Positions 48,701-58,888 of a DNA stretch of 64,000 nucleotides are shown here, one piece after another. The DNA is from Ciona intestinalis (lineage: Eukaryota > Chordata > Ascidiacea > Phlebobranchia > Cionidae): positions 1 through 64,000 of the forward strand of contig NW_004190500.2 in the NCBI RefSeq assembly GCF_000224145.3. Direction: 5' to 3'. Positions within the stretch are counted from its first letter, which is position 1. Each line of letters begins with the position of its first letter. Both the position numbers and the translations under genes were made by a program. The notes beneath the pieces are model-generated. The model made no database searches and was not told the origin of the DNA. It saw only the letters and a program-made list of their open reading frames with translations.

Positions 48701-48989
48701 CGCATATAACCAACCGTAATGTGGCATTTATCCAAGCTGGATCGAGTAGTTAATTGTTTTCATTGTATTTTATCTTCCAAACAGACATCTTGCACCTAAT
48801 GAGTTGCACCCGGCTAAAGTGTACGCGGGGGTTACGGGGCCTTATACCTAAAAACGACAGACTATTGGCAGTTTATTAATAAGACTTATACTGTACTATA
48901 CGGAACAGTTTAACGTATTTAAAATGTATCTTGCAACAACTTACCGGTTGGTCATTCCGATTACAAATGGAGAAGAATATTCCACACAT
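45723..48989 (-). CDS. ASNSD1: Asparagine synthetase domain-containing protein 1 (ASNSD1)
   Basis: Relative of asparagine synthetase with an N-terminal class II glutamine amidotransferase fold and a C-terminal synthetase fold; the physiological reaction is poorly known. Exons (minus): 48989-48945, 48430-48209, 47956-46950, 46461-46294, 46020-45723; sum 1740 nt, 579 residues (human about 643). The start is MCGIFFS, with the Ntn nucleophile Cys2 retained. Next come [21 protein letters not shown] and [14 protein letters not shown]. The pyrophosphate loop reads [16 protein letters not shown], where the usual SGGxDS ends in Cys rather than Ser. The C-terminal fold has [62 protein letters not shown] and [10 protein letters not shown]. 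One large exon encodes most of the protein. A CRE lies just upstream of the ATG, and the start region is shared head-to-head with the DUSP gene. Confidence 0.95.
48435..48705 (-). mobile_element. SINE, near full length
   Basis: Tail from 48440 (GAATAAATGTAACTTATT); minus-strand head ending near 48705 (GGTACCATGGCATAGTAGTT). In ASNSD1 intron 1, 5 bp from the exon 2 acceptor. Confidence 0.55.
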
Positions 48990-49002
48990 TGTTGTGTATC
49001 TG

Positions 49003-49010
49003 TGACGTCA
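49003..49010. promoter_or_regulatory. CRE site TGACGTCA upstream of ASNSD1
   Basis: Perfect palindromic CRE 13 nt upstream of the ASNSD1 ATG, inside a CpG-containing stretch (49000-49070). It lies in the 660-bp head-to-head interval between ASNSD1 and the DUSP15/22-like gene, so it could serve either. A SINE (49085-49345) occupies much of the rest of the interval. Confidence 0.4.
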
Positions 49011-49084
49011 CAATACCACCCGCGAAGCGGTCTGTTGCGCCACCGGTGTTTCCCCGAAACCCGCACTGTAGTAGTTGTTTTTAT

Positions 49085-49345
49085 CAGGCGTAATATAAAC
49101 GTAACTTGTTTATCCTCGCATAGCTGGGCAACGACAGTCGTTATAATACGGGTGTTATGTTTCATACACCTTGTACCCGCTTACGAGTTGCCATGTATGT
49201 AACTTTGTGAGGGGTTTAACGTTTTTGATTTTTGGCATATTTTTGTAATCTTTGGCCGACAGTTTGTTAGTCAAAACTGGATTGGAGCAATTGTCGTTAA
49301 GTGTCTTGCCCAAAGACACATACGCCCACAGTTGTAGCAATACCT
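49085..49345 (-). mobile_element. SINE, head partly lost
   Basis: Tail 49090-49210, middle 49215-49330 (GGGCGTATGTGTCTTTGGGC on the minus strand); the tRNA-like portion is mostly lost. Lies in the ASNSD1/DUSP head-to-head interval. Confidence 0.5.
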
Positions 49346-49649
49346 TCGATTTCAAATAATAGAGAGGCCGTAGGTAGTATACGGCGAATGGTATTGCAAA
49401 TCTGGAAATCTCCTAAAAATTGAAAACAATTTCCTTTCGGGTCCGTTTCTTCTTGTGCGTACGAGAGAGAAAGGTTACGCGTCCCGGGGGGAAAACCGTT
49501 TACTCATTTAACCAAAGAAGTTACGAACTGAGTTTCAGTTTCGTAAACGATTTGACTACACGACATTGAGCGTATTGCCTTATTCTTACAGTAGATTTAT
49601 TCAGGTTGACTTAATGATTAGATATAAAGTGAAAATTATAAACCGTAAC

Positions 49650-51811
49650 ATGGGAAATGGAATGAACAAGGTAGTTTTGGTGTTTAATCTATATTTTATA
49701 TTGTATATAATAACTGTTGTTTTTTACTTTATATGTGGTATGAAAGTTCATAACGTTATACTTTAAGCTTTACTTTTCATAAATAGGGTTATCATTATTA
49801 ACCAACATTAATGGCATTATGCTAAATCCATAAAGAGACTTTAATAGCAAATATAATTAAAATATATCTAAAATACCCTTTTTTCTGCAGATAATACCAG
49901 GGTTATACATTGGAAACTTTAGAGGTGAGTTTTTCATTGATTTAAAAATTATTCCAAAATACGAGAGACCATAACGTTAACATTTTAACATGAGCTCGGG
50001 TCCTTATTTATCACATTAATTTCATTACAGATGCTCAGAATAAAGAGCAACTGGAAAAGAACAATATTACACATATCTTGGCAATTTATGACAATGCAAA
50101 ACCAATTTTACAGGTTAATTTTGGTCTATATATACTCTCTTTTCTCCGGTTTTCCTAAAAATATATATATATATATTTTAATATTTGTTTTTGTATGTTC
50201 CTGATAAATTAATATTACTTTTCCGAAGAACCCACAATTTTTCTAAAATCAATTTTCCAAATTATTTTACCCAAAACTGTTTATCAACATGAACTCTCAG
50301 TCATTCACATTTACTTTATTAGAAATATAATAATTTCAATTTGACTAAGTAGGGCTGAATAAACCTGTCATTTCAATGTTAAAACAAGGGTAAGTAAGGC
50401 TATATGTAGCTCAGCCCACAATGCTAACATATTAAGCAATCAACTATTTTGGGGTTCAGCTGTCTAAGTGTATCTATTTTGTGCGTGATTACATCATTTC
50501 ATAAGTTCCCTGTATTAGCACAGCTAGTAATGTAGTAGTAGTTTTCCATGATGGTATTTGTTCTTCGCAGGACAAAGTATATTTGTGCATACGGGCTTCA
50601 GACACTCCAGAACAAGACTTGTAAGTTGAAATTAATAATCCCATTAAACAGTAGTAGAAGAAATGGATATATGACACTTATTTGTNCCTGGTCAATCAAC
50701 CCATAAGTGACCGCTGGGTTGANNNNNNNNNNNNNNNNNNNNNNNNNNNNNNNNNNNNNNNNNNNNNNNNNNAAGCTTATAATGAACACTTGTTTTATAA
50801 AATAGCTCTTCTGGCATCTAAAGCCCTGTATAGAATTTTGGTACCGAAATAAATGCCAGAAGCTGTTTAAAAACCAAGTGTTATATGCCTGGCAGAAACA
50901 GTTTATAGAATAATTAGGTGAGATTATTTGCATGATCATGTAATCATGTGTATTGTATTTAAAAGTATTTATATTAACTGACGTTTAACGTCCTATTCAG
51001 ATCGTCTTCATCAGTGTGAAATGACATTAATTAGTATATATATATATATATTATATATTAATTAGCAGTAAACACAAGAGTGAAGCATTTTATGTTCACA
51101 TTCATATACACTGCCCCCAACTATATAATTGCCAATCTGACCCATACCCGTTACAGCCTTGCAGGTGTTTCACGCAGCGTAACTGTGAGCGTGGCTTACA
51201 TCATGTCAGTGACCGACCACTCATGGCGTGACACACTTAACGCCGTACGTCAATCAAGGAGCGTGGCGAGCCCGAACTTTGGTTTTCAACGCCAACTACA
51301 AGCGTTTGAGAATAACAAAGTTGTTCAGGTTTAATATCTGCTTAGATAGATTGTTGGGTTGTCGCATATCGTTATAACACGGGTGTTCTGTTTCATATAC
51401 TTCGTGCCCACATACAAGTTGCCATGTATGTAACTTATTTATTCTTGCAAAGCGGGCCAACGGCAATCATAATGACACGAGTGTTCTGTTTCATATACTT
51501 TGTGGCCTTTCACTTCGTTATTTCTTTAACTTGATCTTCTATAAACTTTTCTGTCACTCTTACAGGAACGACAGCGAATGACATCATCATTCGGTGACGT
51601 AAACAAAGCAAAAGACCAATCAGCCATCCAGAAGTTAGTGGATGATCATAATAGGAAAGAGGAGGAGAGAAAGAACTCCTCTCCTCCCAAAGAGCAAGGG
51701 AGTGGGAGCACTAATTCCTCCTTTCCTCTCAATAAACCCGATGACGTCCTTTCTTATGATTATAAAAGTAAAAAACGAGGGGGAATGATAGTAGATCTAG
51801 ACACAGAGTAA
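49650..51811 (+). CDS. Atypical dual-specificity phosphatase, DUSP15/DUSP22 type; catalytic exon missing in gap
   Basis: Small phosphatase acting on phospho-Ser/Thr/Tyr, expected to be N-myristoylated. Exons found: 49650-49670 (MGNGMNK, the myristoylation start of DUSP15/22), 49891-49924 (IIPGLYIGNF), 50031-50113 (NNITHILAIYDNAKPILQ), 50571-50620 (LCIRASDTPEQDL), 51165-51328 (GVSRSVTVSVAYIMSVTD, FGFQRQLQAFE) and 51566-51811 (charged Ser-rich tail ending DLDTE). The exon that should encode the FIH helix and the catalytic HC of HCxxGxSRS, about 25 residues, is absent; phase shows it must lie between 50620 and 51165, where a 50-N gap sits at 50723-50772. So the loss is probably an assembly matter. 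The C-terminal tail differs from both human proteins, so the choice between DUSP15 and DUSP22 is open. Confidence 0.88.
50723..50772. other. Assembly gap, 50 N, in DUSP gene
   Basis: Lies in the intron interval where the catalytic exon of the DUSP15/22-like gene must be. A single ambiguous base precedes it at 50686. Confidence 0.9.
51033..51061. repeat. TA microsatellite
   Basis: Run of alternating TA in a DUSP intron. Similar short runs at 50159-50178 and 60621-60644. Confidence 0.7.
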
Positions 51812-52030
51812 AATATCTTACCTTAGTTTAAATCCAATGTTATTTTCATTCATATTTCAATACTAGTTTGCTTGTTATTGAATTGTTTTTGTTTGCGTGC
51901 ATAAATTAACATATATTTAAAGAACATTCAAAGTACTTCAGATATTATTTTTCACTATTATTTCAGTAGCTTACTAGGTGATGTTATTGGCGTCGTTAAA
52001 TTGTTTCGTACAAGCACATGAATTGCCATG

Positions 52031-52222
52031 TAGTAGGCTGGGGGGGAGACGGGACACCTTTTGCACATAATAACCAAACCTCCTGATTATGTTTTAATCA
52101 ACTAACAACGGTCTATGGAGTCGTGAAGATTTAAAATTAATAATTATTTGAATTTTGTTTGTTTACCACCAATTAGGACGAGAAAATAGAATGAAAAGGT
52201 GTCCCATCTTCCCCACCCATAC
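52031..52222. mobile_element. MITE, GTGTCCCATCTTCCCC family
   Basis: About 190 bp, in the opposite orientation to the 34129 copy, with both inverted ends present (GGGACACCTTTTGCACAT and AAAAGGTGTCCCATCTTCCC) and the core CAACTAACAACGGTCTATGG. Confidence 0.65.
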
Positions 52223-52598
52223 TTAATACAATGTCCCATATTATTATTACGTGAAGATATTTATTCTTTCAACACCATCAGTATAAGCACATGACCATAT
52301 ATAATTATATAGCATTGGTAAAGCATATGCAATGAATCTCGTTCAGTAAAGTACATTTCTACCATGTGTTTGTACCAAACTGCGTTTACAATTAGTAGTT
52401 CGTACGAAAGTCTAAATACAATAATTGATTCAATCCAGTCGTATCTTATGGGTTATCTAAAGTGTCGGCCATACAGAAATTAATCACCCACAAAGTAACA
52501 AAGCGGGCACGAGGTGTATGGAACAGAACACCCGTGTTATAACGACTATCATTGCCTCGTCGTGCGAGGATAAATAAGTTACATACATTGTAACTCGC

Positions 52599-52725
52599 AA
52601 AGGTGGCTGTATACACAGTATCCGAATTTGTCCGGATTTTTGCTGCCGCATGCGGAATTGTACACGAGTTTGCATACAACTTCGCAAGCGAATTCGCATG
52701 CCGAATACCGTGTACAGCCACCTTT
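52599..52725. mobile_element. Short MITE, GTGGCTGTACACAGTATCC family, second copy
   Basis: 127 bp with inverted ends AAGGTGGCTGTATACACAG and the complement. It appears inserted in, or next to, the tail of a SINE (52446-52598). The interior has alternating GCATGC and TTCGC motifs. Confidence 0.65.
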
Positions 52726-54095
52726 AGCCAGCCATGCGAAAACAATCATAATATAAATAGCAATTCCAATGCAGTGGTTTTACTTTTTTATAATTCTGTG
52801 AATGTATTTTATTTACCACCAAATGGGACGATAGAAGATATTAAAAAGTGTCCCATTTTACCCCAACCTCATATATACTTTAAGCTTAAATTAAAACTCC
52901 GCTTTAATCAAAATAGATGAACCCAACCAACATTGTGGATTCAACCAATGATACATATGCATTGCATGCCCGATCCATATACATGTGTATTGTTGTTTAA
53001 GTGCTAGGAATCTGAACCACAAATCTGTTGTATACTACAATGATCTCTGTTACGTAGAACGCGTCATATAAACATGCCACGAAAACAGCAAAACATACGT
53101 TTATCAGTGTTAAGACATTACAAAGACAATGGAGTGTAGACCTATTCTATATCGTGTAGTTCCTTGTCGAGGACCAAAGATTTAAGCCAGAGTTGGTACA
53201 TTACATCAACGCCTATAGACCGCTTATACGTCGTTCATATAGATCTGTAGACAGTTGTCTGTTGTATATATATTGGCCCATCAAGCTGTGTAGTATAGCT
53301 TGGTGTAGTGTAAACAATAGCGGTCATAAGTTTAGCAGCCACGTTTTTATGTGACACTTTTACCCAAGTAGATTTTACTTTTAAATATCTTTTTAACAAC
53401 TGTTGTTTTATTGCTAAGTTCCTTTTCTTCGTTGTTTAGATTAATTCTTTATTCGCGTATTTGGGGAGATATTTGAAGTTTATATAATGTTGCGTATAAA
53501 CACATATAGCCTACTATTGCTCCTGCAACAGCTCTGCGACGTTCAACTGCCAGCTGACGAGTTTCCGGGACCGAATCCACACAAACAAGTGATATATTAT
53601 TCTGTCACAAATATTTTTGCCAGGTTGAGTCAGGCGGGCAGCGCTATATTATTAGTCACTTATATTTAATGTTCCCTGGTATCCGGGGTAGCTATAGTTA
53701 AACAGTGCAGTGTAATACGCGCGTTAAATACTGTGTTGTTAGTCATTGCATGACATAGATAATCTATAAACAACGTATATAGGTTGCATAATATTTTTGT
53801 TTATCTCATCCAATACGGTAGCGAAAGCCAAAGTAATTAAAACAGCAAAGAGGAAGGAATGAGCAGCAAAACTGCAGTCGTTAAAACGCGCTAGAGGAGA
53901 AGGGTATGGGAAAGTGTTAGTTGAAAAGCATGGTGGTATATCACTCAAGGTATATACCAGTAAGGCACGATGTGTATGAAATAGAACACCCATGTTATAA
54001 CGAATGCCGTTGGCCCCAACCGTGGGAGGATAAAACTGCTTGAGTGAAAGTATAACAAAAGTATAAATCTAATACCAGTGTAACGAAAGTATAGA

Positions 54096-54279
54096 AGATA
54101 ATATATGGGACACCTTTAGCACACAATATCCAAACATCCTGATCGTGTTAAAAACAATTAACAACGGTCCATTGAAGTGGCGATGATGCGGTTTTATAAT
54201 TCTTTAAAAATTTTTGCTTTACTACCAAATGTGCCAAGAAAATAGAATGAAAAGGTGTCCCATTTCCCCTCGTTCTACT
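54096..54279. mobile_element. MITE, GTGTCCCATCTTCCCC family
   Basis: About 185 bp upstream of the P450 start (54330). The core AACAATTAACAACGGTCC and right end AAAAGGTGTCCCATTTCCCC are clear; the left end has decayed. Confidence 0.6.
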
Positions 54280-54329
54280 TAATTCTAATAACAGTGCTAT
54301 AGGTTGTTTATTGCAGTCGTATATAAATA

Positions 54330-57300
54330 ATGAGCAGCAAAGAAGACGTACCGCCCAAGTCTTTGCCAGGGCCTTGGGGTTTCCCATTTGTTGGATCCGC
54401 GTTCCATCTTGGCCTGCATAAGGATAAAACGCTGTATGAGTGGACGGAACTATATGGACCGGTGTATGCGCTGAACCTTGGGACAAGGCCAGCAGTTGCA
54501 TTGCACGGGTAAGTTAAAACTTGTCTTAAAAACGAAGTGTCGCGTTATAAGGCTACATACGTGGTAACTCATTGGAGCATCAGCGGGATGTCTGAAAGAG
54601 AACACCCGTGTTATGACGAATGGAAAACCCGTATTCTCACGACTCTAAAACAGCGTTGTTATTTGTTAACTGTTTAAAACACGATCAGAAAATATGAGAT
54701 TTAGGTGCTAACGGTATCCCGTCTTACCCCACAGAACTGTATGTACATTGTCGTGAAGATACGTGTTTTACAATACCATATGTACATTACTTTAATACTT
54801 TGTTTCATCTCATCCAGATACAGTGCGATACACGAGGCTCTGGTTGATAAAGCGTCCTCATGCTCGGGCCGAATATGCGCTCCTATCATCGACGCGATGG
54901 TGAACCAGCAGGGACTTTTCTTCGTCGACCACGATGAACATTGGAAGAAATGGAGAGAAATTGCTCACAGCGGGTTGTCTAACTCGTGGAAGAGTAAGAA
55001 CATTTAATTAACATAATATGAATGTAACTCAATTTGTTTTGTATTGGTGAGGTCCAAAGGTCCATTTTTAGCCAGAGTTGCCCATTATTTCCCCAAAACC
55101 AGAATCCCTGTATATAGATTTGTGAATAAAGTATCAATCATCGCGTGGCTGCTGAGCAACGACAGTCGTTATAACACGGGTGTTCTGTTTCATACACCTC
55201 GTGCCCGCTTACGACTTACCACGTATGTAACTTTGTAGATAAATATGTTTACAGTTTTTTCATTTTGTTTCAGCAACTCAGTCTGGGATATTAACTGAGA
55301 GCGAACGTTTGAAGAACTATTTATCCGAAGCCGACGGAAAACCGATTAATATTGAAGAAACTCTTCAAATAACAATGGCGAACGCTGTGTTTCAGGTATC
55401 AGTGTAATTGCACACAAAGTTACATCAGTGGTAACTTGTAAGCGGGCACGAAGTGTATGGAACAAAACACCTGCGTGTTATAACGATTGCCATTGACCTG
55501 CCATGCGAGGATAAATAAGTTACATAAATGGTAACTCGTAAGCAAGCACGATGTGTATGAAACGGAACATCCATATAAAATCGGCTGTCGTTTCCACGCC
55601 ATGCAAGGTTAATCAAATTACATACATATACCTTCGTTAACACTATAATAGTAATATGCAGAATAAAACAACACTGCAGTCTTGAGACGAGAGCGCTTAG
55701 CGTACTTCCGGTACGAAAAAGCGTAATATACGTCACCGCCATTTACAATATATAAGCACATATATAACTCGATTTATGAGTACACATACCGCACAAAAGC
55801 ATGAGATGCGTAATCCACGTAGTTTTAATAAACATAAATAGCCGTCATACTCACAACACAACAATGCATTATAATATTAGGGTGTGTATCTTTATGCGTG
55901 CATTAAAATTTTCAAGATACTGTTTCGTGCAGTTGACTCATACTGTGTATGTAAGAATACTCGGTAACAACCCGGCGTTTTCCGAGTTAAATGAATGCAG
56001 CTTATTTATCCCCACATAACGGGGCAACGACAATCGTTATAACACAGGTGTTCTGATTCATACACCTTTTGTGCTCGGTTACGAGTTACCATGTATGTAA
56101 CTTTGTGGGTAATTATTTTCTGTATGGCTGATAACCCATTAGTGACCACTAGGTTTAAGCAATTGTCATTATTTTTTTTGCTAAAGACACATGCGCCCAC
56201 AGTGGTAGCAGCGTCGAGCCTTGAACCCGTGTTCTCTGGGCTAGATGCATGGGCGTTTACAACTGTGCCTTAGACTTAATTATTAATCCCATTCACCCAC
56301 CCAGACTTGCCTTTCACGTCGTTTCGACCTCGATGACACCGAAGCGGCCAACTTTCTGGTTGACCTCTACGCTACTAATCGTGACCCTAAGTTCGGGAAG
56401 ATTCTTTTCCTAACTTTCCTTCGATTCCTTCCTTCGTATAAAAGGTAAAGTGAACAATTCTTTGGTATATATAGTAGGGTGAGGAAGATGGGACTTAGCA
56501 CATAGTATCCAAATATATAGTAGGGTGAGGAAGATGGGACACCTTTAGCACATAGTATCCAAATATCCGGATCGTGTTTTAAACAATTAACAATGGTCTA
56601 TGGGAGTCGTCAGGTTTTATAATTCTTCGAATGTTCTTGATTTACTGCTAAATGTGTTGTGGAAACAGAATAAAAAGGTGTCCATCTTACCCACCCTACT
56701 ATACAAGAGGCATTAAACCGAGCACCAGTGTTATAACGTAAGTAGCCTAGCTATATCGCTTTTTTATGAAAAAGCACAACAAAGACAGTTGCCCATAAAA
56801 ACAACACAACAACAATTATGAAAAAAGATGACTACATAGCTGTTAAAAGTTGCCCAAACTGTTTACACCACAATCTACACAACAGCTACTTGATCGAGGG
56901 CGACACCAGGCGGAAGAAAGTTCGTAAAGTTTTGCGAGGATTTATTGAGGAAAGACTTGAGGATGACGACCAATCTCGTGACCTGGTTTCGCTTTTCTTC
57001 AAAGGTAAAACATGAATGTTTTTTTACAATCTGTGTCCACCTATGAGTTACTGTAACTCCAACTTCTAGCTTATAGTAACTCGTTAATGTAATTGAATTA
57101 AGGAATAAATTTAACTTAATCACACTTTGGGAGTTACTACTGCAACCCCAACTACCGCTTAGTAACTCGTAAGCGGGTACGAGGTGTATGAAACAGAACA
57201 CCCATGTTATAACCACTGTCGTTACCCCACTATGTGAGGATAAACAAGTTACATATGTGGTAATCCACTCATTTTACGCGTGTAAAGTTTATAATTATAT

Positions 57301-58260
57301 TTTAGCTGGACCAACTCCGAGCTTGGAGAACAAGACCTTAGTTGCTGGTTTGATACAAGACATGTTGTTTGCTGGGTCCATCACCACGTCGTCTCAACTA
57401 CTGTGGGTGATTCTGTTTGTCCTGAAGAACCCAGCTTGCATGCACAAGATGCAGAATGAGTTGGACGCAGTGCTCGGGGGTGAGGACCGGCTTGTGTGTT
57501 TTCTAAATTGCCAGCCAGCAAAGCAATAAAAAGTTAAACATTTTAAATATAACAATTAATCATCATAGTTACATATGTGATAACTTGTAAGTGGACTTAG
57601 AGCGTGAGAAACAAAACATCCGTGTTATAACGACTGTCGTTGCACATCCACGCGAGAATAAATAAGTTACATACGTGGTAACTTGGAAGCGGACATAAGG
57701 TGTACAAAACAGAACACCCGTGTTATAACCGCTGTTGTTGCTAAGGATAAACACGTTCATTCACTCATACAGATTGCGAGAACCCAACAAAAAGTGCGAT
57801 CAGTGATAAATACGACGAACTCAATTACACAAGAGCCGTTGTACAAGAAGCGATGCGACTTCGATGTATTGCGCCTACAAGTATGTTCCACAAAGCTACA
57901 GAAGACACCACGATTGCAGGCTACTTCGTCGCCAAAGATACGGTCATCATGCCCAACCTTTACAGTGTACATCATGACCCGATTACCTGGGCTCCTGACC
58001 CCGAATCCTTTCGCCCCGAACGTCACTTAGATTCTGATGGCTCGTTCGTCAATTCTGATCACGTGATTCCCTTCTCGGTTGGTTGGAGACGGTGCGTTGG
58101 GGAGAAAATCGCTCGCACTGAAATATTCGCACACCTCGTTACCATTTTCAAGCATTTCGAGGTCGCCCTTCACCCTGATGACGTAGGGGTCGATATGGAA
58201 GGGGTCCCTGGCCCAATATTGAGGCCAGTCTCCTACCGTACACAGTTTACGAGCCGTTGA
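54330..58260 (+). CDS. Cytochrome P450, clan 2-like (CYP1/CYP2/CYP17 group)
   Basis: Haem monooxygenase, microsomal type by sequence, oxidising a steroid, lipid or foreign compound. Exons: 54330-54508, 54818-54993, 55274-55395, 56305-56444, 56910-57004, 57306-57479, 57773-58260; sum 1374 nt, 457 residues. Seen in order: proline-rich hinge LPGPWGFPFVGS, helix C DEHWKKWREIAHSGL, I-helix region DMLFAGSITTSSQLLW, ExxR in VQEAMRLRC, FRPERH, and the haem loop PFSVGWRRCVGEKIAR with the thiolate Cys. The protein begins directly at the hinge without the usual hydrophobic N-terminal anchor (MSSKEDVPPKSLPGPWG). That, plus a short F-G region around exon 5, accounts for the low length compared with about 490-500. 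An extra upstream anchor exon is possible. Introns are full of SINE tails and one MITE. Confidence 0.9.
55985..56278 (-). mobile_element. SINE, near full length
   Basis: Tail from 55992, middle 56095-56190, minus-strand B-box-like GGTTCAAGGCTCGACGC and head near 56240-56275. In P450 intron 3, next to the exon 4 acceptor. Confidence 0.55.
56471..56701. mobile_element. MITE, GTGTCCCATCTTCCCC family, with duplicated left end
   Basis: About 230 bp in P450 intron 4. The left terminal ~45 bp (ATAGTAGGGTGAGGAAGATG...) is present twice in tandem, at 56471 and about 56516. The right end is GTGTCCATCTTACCCACC. Confidence 0.65.
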
Positions 58261-58267
58261 TAAAAAG

Positions 58268-58446
58268 TACTGTGGGGTAAGATGGGTACATCGTCGAGCA
58301 TATCACTCCATATTTCCTAAAACCGTGTTTTAAACCTAAAACACTATTGTATGGTTGTAAGAACACGGTTCTATAATTCTGTAAATATTCTTTGTTTACT
58401 ACTAAATGGGAAGAATGTAAACATGGACCATCTTACCCCAACCTAC
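58268..58446. mobile_element. MITE, GTGTCCCATCTTCCCC family, diverged
   Basis: About 180 bp immediately after the P450 stop. The ends are TACTGTGGGGTAAGATGGG and GACCATCTTACCCCAACC. It may contribute to the P450 3' UTR. Confidence 0.6.
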
Positions 58447-58888
58447 AATTTATAACGCCACAAATGAGTGAATTAGTTTAGTATATATTTGTGCTGTTTC
58501 GTTTTTATAAACATAAATGAGTCTAAGTTGCTGTTTCCTGTGCTTTCATGTTTTAAACATGCTATAATAGTATTTTGTACTACAGTGATTGTAATAGTAT
58601 CAAAATTAATTGAGATCTAATCACGTTTTAACATTGCAATAATCGGAATAAAGTTTACACAGATAAAACTAAAACCTCGTAACTTGGTTTACATGTTTTA
58701 ATCGTGATTAGGCAACATTTCAAGCAGGAATAATAAAAATCATGAAATGAGTTAGGCCTTGGACTTTGACCATTACACGACAATGCATACACTTTCTGAA
58801 ATACGCTGTGTCACTTCGGATTTGAGAAAGTTCCTGGCGTATATAACATGATGCGGCACAATGCGCTTAATAGTATGCAGTGTTTTCG

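Larger units (their letters stand above)
51812..54329. other. Intergenic interval without a supported gene
   Basis: Holds a MITE (52031-52222), SINE tail pieces (52446-52598, 53940-54030), the short CpG-rich MITE (52599-52725), a partial GTGTCCCATCTT-family piece (52770-52875), two ~100-bp dispersed repeats (53375-53470, 53790-53895) and a MITE ahead of the P450. No splice-supported exon was recognised. Confidence 0.5.

Noticed and set aside
49566-49766. Longer plus-strand frame containing the DUSP start
   Set aside because: Only the MGNGMNK portion (49650-49670) is coding; the rest reads into the intron after a GTAGTT donor.
53487-53669. Frame starting MLRINTYSLLLLLQQL, signal-peptide-like
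   Set aside because: Only 60 codons, no similarity recognised and next to dispersed repeats; chance is likely, though a short secreted peptide is not excluded.
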